64,000 bases of DNA, from the NCBI GenBank assembly GCA_963827065.1, contig CAWGZM010000007.1, positions 186,001-250,000 on the forward strand. The letters run 5' to 3'. Both the position numbers and the translations under genes were made by a program. The notes under the pieces were generated by a model. It saw only the letters and a program-made list of their open reading frames with translations. It was not told where the DNA came from and searched no databases. Each line of letters starts with the position of its first letter. The first letter of the stretch is position 1. Origin of the DNA: JACVRW01 sp963827065 (GTDB lineage Bacteria > Actinomycetota > Thermoleophilia > Solirubrobacterales > Thermoleophilaceae). This document shows, one piece after another, positions 24,001 to 32,179 of this stretch.

Positions 24001-24741
24001 TCAGCCGAGCCGTTCGCAGACCTGCACCTCCGTCCGGTAGGTCATCGTGACCGGCCCGGCGGCGGCGAGCTCACGGGCGGCGGCGATCAGGCGCTCGCGC
24101 TCGACGGTCGGCAGCGTGGGCACAAAGCTGATCGAGCCGACCCGGTCGGCCATGCCGTCCGCGTCGAGGGTGTGCTCGTTCGGGAAGCGGCGCTCCTCGA
24201 TTGGCCCGAACAGCGTGGTCCGCTCGAAGGCGGCCCGCCAGTCGCCGCGCCCGTGCGAGGGCACCAGGTTCAGATGCGGGCGGAGCAGCTCCTCGATCGC
24301 CCGGTTGACGGGGTCGCCCGCCACGCGGCGATTCCAGATGAGCGCCAGCGAGCCGCCGGGTCGCAGCACGCGGTGAATCTCGGCGAGCGCGGCGACGCCG
24401 TCGAACCAGTGGAAGGCCTGGCCGACGCTGACCGCGTCGGCGCGGCCCGGCTCGAGCGGAATGTGCTCCGCCGTGCCGTCGAGCGCGGCGGCGCCCTCGG
24501 GCAGCTCGGCACGCATCTCCGCGACCGGCTCCACGGCGACCACCTCGGCGCCCTTCGAGAGCAGCGGCCGTGTCAGCGCCCCGGTGCCCGCCGCCAGGTC
24601 GACGACCGTGCGCCCCGGTCCGAGCTCGAGCCGCCGCGCCAGGTACTCGAGCGCTTCCGGCGGATAGCTCGGCCGGCCGCGCCGGTACTCGCCCGCGGCA
24701 CGCGCGAATCCCTGCTCCGCCGCTGGATGCAGGCGGCTCAC
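24001..24741 (-). CDS. SAM-dependent methyltransferase (class I, type 11)
   Basis: A 246-residue methyltransferase. Motif I is VVDLAAGTGALTRPL (near 44), followed by an acidic Glu at the end of strand 2 (VVAVEP), and the post-core HRVLRPGGSLALIWNRR motif. The YRRGRPSYPPEALEYLARRL opening is typical of a broad group of unassigned methyltransferases. The substrate is unknown. The GTG start overlaps the TGA of the acetyltransferase gene (GTGA). The start was set there because the open frame further upstream is a shadow of that gene. Confidence 0.85.
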   Translation of the reverse strand: MSRLHPAAEQGFARAAGEYRRGRPSYPPEALEYLARRLELGPGRTVVDLAAGTGALTRPLLSKGAEVVAVEPVAEMRAELPEGAAALDGTAEHIPLEPGRADAVSVGQAFHWFDGVAALAEIHRVLRPGGSLALIWNRRVAGDPVNRAIEELLRPHLNLVPSHGRGDWRAAFERTTLFGPIEERRFPNEHTLDADGMADRVGSISFVPTLPTVERERLIAAARELAAAGPVTMTYRTEVQVCERLG

Positions 24742-25286
24742 AGGTCCTCCGGCAGCAGTGAGAACATGATCAGGTCCTCGCGCTCGCCGTGGCGGGTGCG
24801 GTAGCGGCGCAGCGTTCCCTCGCGCGTGAAGCCGGCGCTCTCGGCGAGCCGCTGGGACGCCTCGTTGGCCGGGTTCGCCATCAGCTCGAGGCGCTCGAGC
24901 CCGAGAAACTCGAGCGCCCAGCGCGACAGCAGCCGCAGGGCGCGCGTCCCGAGGCCGCGTCCGCGTGCCTCGCGGGCCATCCAGTAGCCGATCTCGCCCT
25001 TGCGGTCGGCCCAGTCGAAGTTCGACATGCCGATCGCCCCCAGCAGCGCATCCTCGTGATCGACCACCGCGAGCGCCAGGTCCCTGCCGGCGGCGCGATC
25101 CGTGTCGCGGGTCGCGATGAACTCGGTGGCGTGGAGCTCCGTGTACTCGCGCGGGACGACCGTCCAACGTGAGATCTCGGGGTCCTGGCAGGCGGCCGTG
25201 ACGGCGGGCACGTCGCCGAGCGTCCACGGCCTCAGCAGCACCTGGGTGTCGGCCAGCGGCGGTTCTGGCAGCGGGATCGCGGGCAC
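24738..25286 (-). CDS. GNAT family N-acetyltransferase (RimJ/RimL type)
   Basis: A 182-residue GNAT protein of the RimJ-like subgroup. LLRPWTLGDVPAV opens the fold, IGYWMAREARGRGLGTRAL is the acetyl-CoA pyrophosphate loop (R/Q-x-x-G-x-G/A) and the LERLELMANPANEASQRLAESAGFTREGTLR segment is the family signature near the C-terminus. These enzymes acetylate ribosomal proteins, antibiotics or small molecules; the substrate is not evident. The GTG start shares one nucleotide with the pyrD stop (TAGTG). Confidence 0.88.
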   Translation of the reverse strand: MPAIPLPEPPLADTQVLLRPWTLGDVPAVTAACQDPEISRWTVVPREYTELHATEFIATRDTDRAAGRDLALAVVDHEDALLGAIGMSNFDWADRKGEIGYWMAREARGRGLGTRALRLLSRWALEFLGLERLELMANPANEASQRLAESAGFTREGTLRRYRTRHGEREDLIMFSLLPEDL

Positions 25287-26395
25287 TACCCGGCGTCCGC
25301 CCCGACCACGTCGGCGACCCGCCTCGCGCCGTCGCGATCGAGCAGCGCGCCGAGCCCGGCGAGGATCTCCTTGACGAGGCCCGGCCCGCGATAGACGAGC
25401 GCGGTGTAGAGCTGTACGAGCGAAGCGCCGAGGCGGATCTTGCGGTACGCGTCCTCGGCCGTAAAGACTCCCCCGGCGGCGATCAGGCCGTAGCGGCCGC
25501 CCTCGCCCGTGATGCCGTAGAGCAGCCGCAGGACCTCGTTGACGAAGTTCTCGACGGGCCGCCCGCCCACTGCGCCCGGCATCCGATCGAGCCGCTCCGC
25601 GGAGGCGCTCAGCCGCAGCACGCCCGGCTTGCCGGCCGGCAGGTTGATCGCAAAGCCCGCGACGAAGGAGAAGCCGTCCGCAATCGCCACGATCTCGCGG
25701 AGCACGCCCGCGTCCGTCGTCGGCTTGAGCTTGAGGATCACGGGGACGCGCGGCCCCGCCTCGCCGAGCCGCGCGAGCAGCCGCTCGACGCGAGACAGCT
25801 CGTCGAAGAAGTCGCGGTCGCCGGGCGAGTTCGGGCAGCTCATGTTGAGCGCCACGTAGTCCGCCTGGCGCTGCAGCAGCTCGAAGGAGCGGGCGTAGTC
25901 CTCGTAGACGTCGGGCTCGACCGCCGGCCGGGCCGGGTCGTTCGTCTTGACGAGGTTCACGCCCAACGGCACCGGCAGCCGCAGTTGGGCGAGCCGCCGC
26001 GCGACGACCTCGGCGCCGTCGTTCGGCACTCCGTAGCTGACGACGATCGCGTCGTCCTCCGGCAGCCGGAAGAGCCGAGGCCGCGGGTTGCCGTTCGACG
26101 GGTGTGCGGAGACCGACCCCATCTCGAGATGGCCGAAGCCGAGCTCGGCGAGCAGCCGCAGCGCGCGGCCGTTCTTGTCGAAGCCGGCGGCGAGCCCGAG
26201 CGGGTTTGCGAACGACAGGCCGCCGAGCTCGACACCGAGGCCGCGCACGCCGCCCGCGAACGCCATTCGCGCGAGCCCGCGGACCGGGGCCGCCCGCCCG
26301 GCAAGCGCCGAGGTCCGGAGCGCGAGCTCGTGCGCCCGCTCGGGCTCGAGCCGGAAGAGCAGGGGCCGCACGGCCGTCTCGTACAGCGCGCTCAC
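25286..26395 (-). CDS. pyrD: Dihydroorotate dehydrogenase, class 2-like with a Cys in the catalytic-base position
   Basis: A 369-residue flavoprotein of pyrimidine synthesis. Its length, the N-terminal helical segment (PERAHELALRTSALA) and the order GLAAGFDKNG, GNPRPRLFRL, GVNLVKTN, NLPAGKPG and GLIAAGGVFTAEDAYRKIRLGASLVQLYTALVYRGP fit quinone-linked class 2 enzymes. The catalytic segment reads NMSCPNSPG, where class 2 enzymes normally have Ser (SSPN) and class 1 have Cys. The class 2 motif INRMGFNN is also changed to VVSYGVPND. It may be a divergent branch or a paralogue. The GTG start overlaps the end of thpR. Confidence 0.85.
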   Translation of the reverse strand: MSALYETAVRPLLFRLEPERAHELALRTSALAGRAAPVRGLARMAFAGGVRGLGVELGGLSFANPLGLAAGFDKNGRALRLLAELGFGHLEMGSVSAHPSNGNPRPRLFRLPEDDAIVVSYGVPNDGAEVVARRLAQLRLPVPLGVNLVKTNDPARPAVEPDVYEDYARSFELLQRQADYVALNMSCPNSPGDRDFFDELSRVERLLARLGEAGPRVPVILKLKPTTDAGVLREIVAIADGFSFVAGFAINLPAGKPGVLRLSASAERLDRMPGAVGGRPVENFVNEVLRLLYGITGEGGRYGLIAAGGVFTAEDAYRKIRLGASLVQLYTALVYRGPGLVKEILAGLGALLDRDGARRVADVVGADAG

Positions 26396-26953
26396 TGGCC
26401 CTGGACGCTAGCGGCCGGGGCCTGCGCGAGCGGCTCGTAGAGGGCGCCCTGCGGGCGCAGCGTCGAGCGGTAGAGCGTCAGCTGCTCGCCCGCGAATGGC
26501 TCGGCGGGCGCGAGGCGGATCGTCGGGCAGCGGCGGCACGCGGCGCTCTCCCCGCTTGACGCGCGCCAGCGTGATGTGCGGCCAGAAGGGACGCTTCTCG
26601 GGCCGGTACCAGCGGCCGGCCTCGAGCGCGTCCGAGACGGCCGCCTGGAGCGCCCCCGCACGGCCTCCCTCGTCCTCGAGGTCGAGCGCGAACAGGCGCG
26701 GGTCGCGCGGCGGCAGCGAGCGGACCGAGGAGGGCGTGAGGAGCGGCGCCGCGCCGCCCTCCGGCCGGGCCGCGAGGGTCGCGGCCGCGATCGCGTCGGC
26801 GGCCGCCTCGTCCTGCCAGCCGAGGAACACGAGCGTCACGTGCAGGGCCTCGGCCCGTACCGGGCGCAGGTCGCGGCGGCCCTCCACCAGCGTGTCGCGC
26901 CACGCCGCGAGCCCCGCCCGCGCCTCGGCGGGTAGGTCGAGCGCCACGAACAT
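26392..26953 (-). pseudogene. thpR: RNA 2',3'-cyclic phosphodiesterase (ThpR/LigT), frameshifted
   Basis: The N-terminal part starts at an ATG with MFVALDLPAEARAGL and contains both catalytic His-x-Thr-x motifs (HVTL near residue 40 and HITL near 130). After ARVKRGERR the family's ending, EQLTLYRSTLRPQGALYEPL, continues in a different frame, one nucleotide on. The second frame's TGA overlaps the pyrD GTG as GTGA, the local coupling style, which supports it as the genuine C-terminus. So the gene has one extra base somewhere in roughly 26500-26560, or uses a +1 frameshift, or the sequence has an error there. The unshifted frame would run to 26408. Confidence 0.75.
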
Positions 26954-26970
26954 GCGCGCACGCGGACCGC

Positions 26971-28251
26971 TCAGGGGAAGCCGTCCTCCATGCCCGCCAG
27001 CGCCCGCCGCAGCAGGTGCATCGCCACCGTGGTCGCGCGCTCGCGGATGTCGGTGCGGTCTCCGGGCAGGAGCGCCCGCCTGGTGAGCGTCTCGCCGTCG
27101 CCAAGCCCGACGCTCCATACGACCGTCCCCACGGGCTTCTCGTCAGTCCCCCCGTCCGGCCCCGCGATGCCTGTGATCGCCACGGCGGTGTCCGCGCCGA
27201 AGCGCTCGAGCGCCCCCAACGCCATCGCCTCCGCCACCTCCTCGGAGACAGCGCCGTGAGCCTCGATCAGCGCGGGATCCACCCCGAGCAGATCCGTCTT
27301 CGCCTCGTTCGCGTACGCGACGACCCCGCCTTCCACATACGCGGACGAGCCGGGCCTGTCGGTGAGTCGCGCCGCGAGCAGCCCTGCGGTGCAGGACTCC
27401 GCCGTCGCGACCCGGCGCCCCTCGAGCAGGCCTGCCACGAGGTCGTCGATGCGCGAGCCGTCCTCCGAGAAGATCTCGCGCGGGTGGCGCTCGCGCACGA
27501 GCGCCAGCAGGCTCTTGTAGGCCGCCGCCGCGTCGGGCTCGTAGCGGGTGACCATCTCGATCTCGCCGCGCCGCAGACAGGTGGTGATCTCGAGCCGCTC
27601 GAAGCCCTCCACGGCCCGCTCCGCGTCACGCAGGGTCTCCGCGAGCCCGGACTCGGGAAGCCCGAACATCCTCACCGTCGCCTGCTCGTAGTCGGTGCGA
27701 GCGGCGATGGCCTCGCGTACGGGCTCGCTCTCGACCGCCACGCGCCACATCGGCTGCAGCTCACGCGGCGGACCGGGCAGCACCACCACGACCGGCTTGC
27801 CCGGCACGATCACGCCGGGCGCCGTCCCGACGGGGTCGATCACCGTCGCGCCCTCCGGTATCAGCGCCTGCTTGCGGTTCGCGGCTCGCATCGCGTCGGG
27901 GTCCCAGTGCCGGAAGCGCTTCATGAGCGGCTCGAGGATGCGGTAGATGCGCTGCTCGAGCTGCTCGTCGAGCACCAGCTCGCGCCCGCTGAAGCGCGCG
28001 ACGACCTCGACCGTCATGTCGTCGGCGGTCGGCCCTAGGCCGCCGCTCGTGAGGATCAGGTCGACGCCCTGGTCGGCAAGGAAGCGCAGCTGGGCCTCTA
28101 TGTCCTGCGGCCGGTCGCCGCAGATCGTTATGTGGGCGAGCTCGACGCCCAGCTCGAGCAGCCGGTCGGACAGCCAGGGGCCGTTGCGGTCCTGCACGCG
28201 GCCGCTCAGCACCTCGGTGCCGGTCACGACAATGCCCGCGCGGGCGCTCAC
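26971..28251 (-). CDS. cinA: CinA family protein (nicotinamide-nucleotide amidohydrolase)
   Basis: A 426-residue two-domain CinA. Residues 1-170 are the MoaB/MogA-like COG1058 domain (GIVVTGTEVLSGRVQDRN, TSGGLGPTADD). The C-terminal domain has the deamidase motifs AESCTAGLLAARLTDRPGSSAYVEGGVVAYANEAK and ITGIAGPDGGTDEKPVGTVV. CinA hydrolyses NMN to nicotinate mononucleotide in NAD salvage. The GTG start overlaps the TGA of the RodZ-like gene, and the stop lies 17 nt before thpR. Confidence 0.93.
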   Translation of the reverse strand: MSARAGIVVTGTEVLSGRVQDRNGPWLSDRLLELGVELAHITICGDRPQDIEAQLRFLADQGVDLILTSGGLGPTADDMTVEVVARFSGRELVLDEQLEQRIYRILEPLMKRFRHWDPDAMRAANRKQALIPEGATVIDPVGTAPGVIVPGKPVVVVLPGPPRELQPMWRVAVESEPVREAIAARTDYEQATVRMFGLPESGLAETLRDAERAVEGFERLEITTCLRRGEIEMVTRYEPDAAAAYKSLLALVRERHPREIFSEDGSRIDDLVAGLLEGRRVATAESCTAGLLAARLTDRPGSSAYVEGGVVAYANEAKTDLLGVDPALIEAHGAVSEEVAEAMALGALERFGADTAVAITGIAGPDGGTDEKPVGTVVWSVGLGDGETLTRRALLPGDRTDIRERATTVAMHLLRRALAGMEDGFP

Positions 28252-28997
28252 GCGCAGGGCCGTTCGCCGAGCGGCAGGGGCCGGCGCCCGCGGACCGTGA
28301 ACTCGAAGCCGACGGGGTCCGGGCCGCTCGCGACCGTCACCCGGCGCCCGTTCTTCTGGATCTGCACGTCCGTCTTGCCGAGGTTCACGCGCACCGTCTT
28401 GCCGCGGAAGGTCTGGGGCGAATCGATCGTGTTCTCGAACAGCACCGGGGTGCCGCTGCCGCGGTCGACGCACACGTACGTCGGGGTAAGCGGGGTGATC
28501 CTCAGGACGACGCGTGTGGGCCGCCGCCGCTCCGGCTCCTGGCGGCGCTCGGTCGTCTCCTGGCGCGGGGTCGTCTCACCCGCCACCTCGCCGTCGTCGT
28601 CGCCGCCGCCGTCCGCGAGCAGGCCGATTGCCACGAGCGCCCCCACCACCGCAACCACGACCAGCAGCAGCAGCGAGCCCGGCCCGAAACGCGGCCCGCG
28701 CCGACGCATGTCGCGCGCGAGGTTCGGGGGCCCGAGCGACTGGATGTGTTCGACGTCGTCGCCCGCCTCGTAGCGGGCCCGGTACTCCTCGACGAGGAGG
28801 TGCGGGTCAAGGCCCAGGGCCTCGGCGTAGGTGCGCAGGAAGGTCTTGACGAACGTGGGCCCGGGCAGCATCCCGAACTCCTCGTTCTCGAGCGCACGCA
28901 GGTACTTTGCGCGGATCTTGGTGCTCGCCTCGACGTCGGCGATGTCGAGGTGCTGGCGCATCCGCGCCTCCCGCAACGTGTCGCCGATCGTCGCCAT
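28248..28997 (-). CDS. RodZ-like HTH membrane protein (HTH_25 plus DUF4115)
   Basis: A 249-residue bitopic protein. Residues 4-70 are a Cro/XRE-like helix-turn-helix with GDTLREARMRQHLDIADVEASTKIRAKYLRALENEEF, the cytoplasmic domain that binds MreB in RodZ. A transmembrane helix spans about 105-125, followed by a Glu/Arg-rich linker and a C-terminal beta domain of the DUF4115 type (ITPLTPTYVCVDRGSG and DVQIQKNGRRV). RodZ links the elongasome to the membrane. No mreB is in the window, so the partner is unproven. It lies between ftsK and cinA, a common actinobacterial order. Confidence 0.8.
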   Translation of the reverse strand: MATIGDTLREARMRQHLDIADVEASTKIRAKYLRALENEEFGMLPGPTFVKTFLRTYAEALGLDPHLLVEEYRARYEAGDDVEHIQSLGPPNLARDMRRRGPRFGPGSLLLLVVVAVVGALVAIGLLADGGGDDDGEVAGETTPRQETTERRQEPERRRPTRVVLRITPLTPTYVCVDRGSGTPVLFENTIDSPQTFRGKTVRVNLGKTDVQIQKNGRRVTVASGPDPVGFEFTVRGRRPLPLGERPCA

Positions 28998-29030
28998 GAG
29001 GCGCGTAGTGTGATGGATCGGCCGGGGTCG

Positions 29031-31445
29031 CTACTCCTCGGCGGACGCCGCCACGGCGGCCTCGCCGAGATTCTCGAGCACCCGGGGCAGATCGGCCTCT
29101 GTGATCAGTACCTGGCGCGCCTTGGAGCCCTCGTAGCCTGAGATGACCCCGCGCCGCTCCATCATGTCGATCAGCCTCCCCGCCCGCGTGTAGCCGACCC
29201 GCAGCCGCCGCTGCAGCATCGAGGTCGACGCGCTCCCCATCTGCACCACGGTCGCGATCGCATCGCCCAGGAGGTCGTCCTGGTCGGGGTCGAAGTCGCC
29301 CTCAGCGGCGCCCTCCTCCTCCGCGGGCTCGACCGCCTCGAGCAGCTCCTCCTGCAGCTCGGGCTCGCCCTGCCGGCGCCAGTGCTCGGTCAGCTTCTCG
29401 ATCTCCTCCTCGGCGATGAAGGCGCCCTGTATGCGCGCCGAGCGCGACTCGCCGGACGGCCGGAAGAGCATGTCCCCCTGACCGAGGAGCGACTCGGCGC
29501 CGTTCTGGTCGAGAATCACGCGCGAGTCCGTCTGCGAGGAGACAGCGAACGCGATCCGCGCCGGCACGTTCGCCTTGATCATGCCGGTGATCACGTCCGC
29601 GCTCGGCCGCTGGGTCGCGAGCACGAGATGGATGCCGACCGCGCGCGACTTCTGCGCCAGGCGGATGATCGAGTCCTCGACGTCGGCCGGGGCGACCATC
29701 ATCAGGTCGGCGAGCTCGTCGATCACGCAGAGGATGTACGGGAGCGGCGCCTCGCCCTGCTTCACGCGCACGCGGTTCAGCTCGACGAGGTTGCGCGTCT
29801 TGGAGCGGCTCATCACGCCGTAGCGCTCCTCCATCTCCTTGATCAGGTTGCCGAGCACGTTGGCCGCGAGCCGCGGGCTCGTCACGACCGGCGTCAGCAG
29901 GTGCGGGATGCCCTCGTAGTGGTTGAGCTCGACTCGCTTGGGGTCGACGAGCACCATGCGGACCTCGTTCGGCGAGGAGCGCAGCAGCACGCTGGACAGC
30001 ATCGCGTTCACGCAGCCGGACTTACCGGATCCGGTGGTGCCGGCGATCAGGATGTGCGGCTGCTTGGCGAGGTCGGTGCCGATCGCCTTGCCCGCGATGT
30101 CCTTGCCGAGCCAGACCGACAGCGGCGACCAGCCGCGCGGTGAATCCTGGAAGACGTCGCCGAGGTGCACCATCTTGCGAACCCGGTTCGGCACCTCGAC
30201 GCCGACGGCGGTCTTGCCGGGGATCGGGGCAAGGATGCGCACCTGCTCGGCGGCGAGCGCGTAGGCGATGTCGTCCTTGAGCTGGGCGACCTTCGACATC
30301 TTGATGCCGGGCGCCAGCCGCAGCTCGTAGCGCGTGACGTGCGGCCCGGTCACGGTGCCGATCACGCGCGCGTCGACGTTGAAGTGACCGAGCGCCTCGG
30401 TGAGCATCCCGCCCGTCCGCTCGATGCCCTTGGTGTCGACCTTCTGCGCGCCGTTCGAGCGCTTCAGGAAGCCGAGCTTCGGCATCCGGTAGTCGAGGTC
30501 CTCGGACTCCGTGACCGGGGAGCGGCGGTTGCCCATCGGGGTGAGCTCGGCCTCGGGCTCCGGCTCCTCGGACGCGATCTCCTCGGGCTCGGCCGCGACC
30601 GGCGCCTCGAGCACGGCTTCGGGCTCCGGCGCCACGATCGTGTCCTCGTCGGGCTCCTCGTCCTCGTACAGGTCCGGGTAGCGGTCTGCCGCGTCGAGCG
30701 CCGGCGCCTCCACGTGCGTGGCGCGCACCACCGGCTCGCGATCCTCTGGCTCCGGTGGCTCGAGCGGCTCGGACTCGCTGTCGCGCGCGCGCCTCACCGT
30801 GATCGCGGGCAGCGGGTCCGTGGGCAGGTTGAGGGTGTTGGCCGTACGCCGCATCCGCTCGCCGGTCCCGGCGGCGAATACGCGCGTGCCGCCCACGAGG
30901 CCGGCGATCGACGCGCCCGTGAGGAGCAGGATCCCGGCGATCAGGAGGAACACGAACAGGATGTGCGAGCCGGCGACCGAGAAGAGCTTGCTCGAGGCCC
31001 AGTAGAGCGACTCGCCGGACAGGCCGCCGTGGCGCTCGAGGTAGGCGCTGTCGAGGAAGCCGTCGCGCGGCGTGTCGCCCGGCCCGAGCCCGAGCGAGCC
31101 TGCGGCGAAGCCGAGCGTCAGCGCCGCGCCCAGGCAGAGTGCCCCCGTCTTGAACGGATGCGTGCTCGGCAGCGCGGGGCGCATGATGAGGAGGATCCCG
31201 GCCGCGAGCAGCGTGATGGGCGCGGCGTACGCCACGGCGCCGAAGACGAAGCGGAGCGCGTCCGCGAGCGCCTCCCCCACCTGGCCGCCTGCCCAGTCGA
31301 GGTAGAAGATGCACGCGAAGAAGGCCGCGAAGGCGACGAGCCCGAGGCCCAGCAGGTCCCAGTGACGCTGTTCGAGCTGCGGCAGGGCGAACGGCGGCCA
31401 CCAGGCCCCGCGGGCACGGCGTCGCTTGCTGCGGCGGCTCGCCAT
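29031..31445 (-). CDS. ftsK: DNA translocase FtsK/SpoIIIE
   Basis: An 804-residue septal DNA pump. Four hydrophobic segments occupy residues 30-190, followed by an acidic linker (about 220-320) rich in Glu and Pro, then the alpha/beta translocase domain with Walker A GTTGSGKS and Walker B ILCVIDELADLMM, and a C-terminal gamma winged helix (GSASTSMLQRRLRVGYTRAGRLIDMMERRGVI) that reads orientation sequences. The ATG is 50 nt from the divergent response-regulator start. Nothing is missing compared with FtsK of similar length. Confidence 0.96.
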   Translation of the reverse strand: MASRRSKRRRARGAWWPPFALPQLEQRHWDLLGLGLVAFAAFFACIFYLDWAGGQVGEALADALRFVFGAVAYAAPITLLAAGILLIMRPALPSTHPFKTGALCLGAALTLGFAAGSLGLGPGDTPRDGFLDSAYLERHGGLSGESLYWASSKLFSVAGSHILFVFLLIAGILLLTGASIAGLVGGTRVFAAGTGERMRRTANTLNLPTDPLPAITVRRARDSESEPLEPPEPEDREPVVRATHVEAPALDAADRYPDLYEDEEPDEDTIVAPEPEAVLEAPVAAEPEEIASEEPEPEAELTPMGNRRSPVTESEDLDYRMPKLGFLKRSNGAQKVDTKGIERTGGMLTEALGHFNVDARVIGTVTGPHVTRYELRLAPGIKMSKVAQLKDDIAYALAAEQVRILAPIPGKTAVGVEVPNRVRKMVHLGDVFQDSPRGWSPLSVWLGKDIAGKAIGTDLAKQPHILIAGTTGSGKSGCVNAMLSSVLLRSSPNEVRMVLVDPKRVELNHYEGIPHLLTPVVTSPRLAANVLGNLIKEMEERYGVMSRSKTRNLVELNRVRVKQGEAPLPYILCVIDELADLMMVAPADVEDSIIRLAQKSRAVGIHLVLATQRPSADVITGMIKANVPARIAFAVSSQTDSRVILDQNGAESLLGQGDMLFRPSGESRSARIQGAFIAEEEIEKLTEHWRRQGEPELQEELLEAVEPAEEEGAAEGDFDPDQDDLLGDAIATVVQMGSASTSMLQRRLRVGYTRAGRLIDMMERRGVISGYEGSKARQVLITEADLPRVLENLGEAAVAASAEE

Positions 31446-31482
31446 CCACGATGGATTCGACGGAGGCGGCCCTCACCCTCCC

Positions 31483-31488
31483 TACCAT
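31483..31488 (+). promoter_or_regulatory. Putative -10 box of the response regulator gene (leaderless)
   Basis: TACCAT ends 7 nt before the ATG at 31496. It overlaps an earlier in-frame ATG, which makes that earlier start unlikely if the promoter is real. No ribosome binding site precedes any of the candidate starts. Confidence 0.4.
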
Positions 31489-31495
31489 GAGGCTG

Positions 31496-32179
31496 ATGAG
31501 CGGACGCCCGAGGGTCCTGGTGGTCGAGGACGACGTGGATATCGCGGGCGTCCTGCGTCGCTCGCTGGACAAGGAGGGCTACGAGGTCCGCATCGCGGCC
31601 GATGGCGAGGCCGCGCTCGACGAGGCCGGCCTGTTCGAGCCCGACGCGGTCGTCCTCGACCTCGGCCTGCCCAAGCTGGACGGGGTCGAGGTGTGCCGGC
31701 GGCTGCGCCAGGACGGCGACGTCCCGATCCTGATCCTGACGGCCCGCGACGCCGTCGACGCTCGCGTCGAGGGCCTCGACTCCGGCGCCGACGACTATCT
31801 CGTCAAGCCGTTCGAGCGCGACGAGCTGCTGGCGCGGATGCGCGCCCTGCTCCGGCGCCGGCCGCCGCGCGGCAGCGCCTACGTCGTGGTCGGGGACCTG
31901 CGCCTCAACCCGGACACGCGCGAGGTCTTCCGCGGCGAGCGCCAGCTCGACCTGACCGCGCGCGAGTTCGAGCTGCTCGAGTACCTGATGCGCAACGCAC
32001 GCATCGTCGTGTCGCGCCAGACGCTGCTCGACGAGGTCTGGGGCTACCACCCCTTCGCCGAGACCAACACGGTCGACGTCTTCATCTCGAACCTGCGCCG
32101 CAAGCTCGAGGACGGCGGCGAGCCGCGCGTGCTCCACACGATGCGCGGCGCCGGCTACGTGCTGAGGGAAGAGCAGTGA
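31496..32179 (+). CDS. OmpR/PhoB family response regulator
   Basis: A 227-residue regulator. The receiver domain (1-115) has the acidic pair in VVEDD, the phospho-acceptor Asp in VVLDLGLPK, the Thr in ILTA and the Lys in LVKPF. The C-terminal winged helix (about 130-225) has LTAREFELLEYLMRNARIVVSRQTLLDEVWGY and the TVDVFISNLRRKLE recognition helix. In-frame ATGs also exist 9 and 45 nt upstream; I chose this one because of the TACCAT box 7 nt before it. The stop overlaps the kinase start (GTGA). Confidence 0.92.
   Translation: MSGRPRVLVVEDDVDIAGVLRRSLDKEGYEVRIAADGEAALDEAGLFEPDAVVLDLGLPKLDGVEVCRRLRQDGDVPILILTARDAVDARVEGLDSGADDYLVKPFERDELLARMRALLRRRPPRGSAYVVVGDLRLNPDTREVFRGERQLDLTAREFELLEYLMRNARIVVSRQTLLDEVWGYHPFAETNTVDVFISNLRRKLEDGGEPRVLHTMRGAGYVLREEQ

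Noticed and set aside
22789..24804. A 671-codon plus-strand frame opposite recA and the methyltransferase gene
   Set aside because: It runs antisense through two well-identified genes and a LexA box and has no protein-like features.
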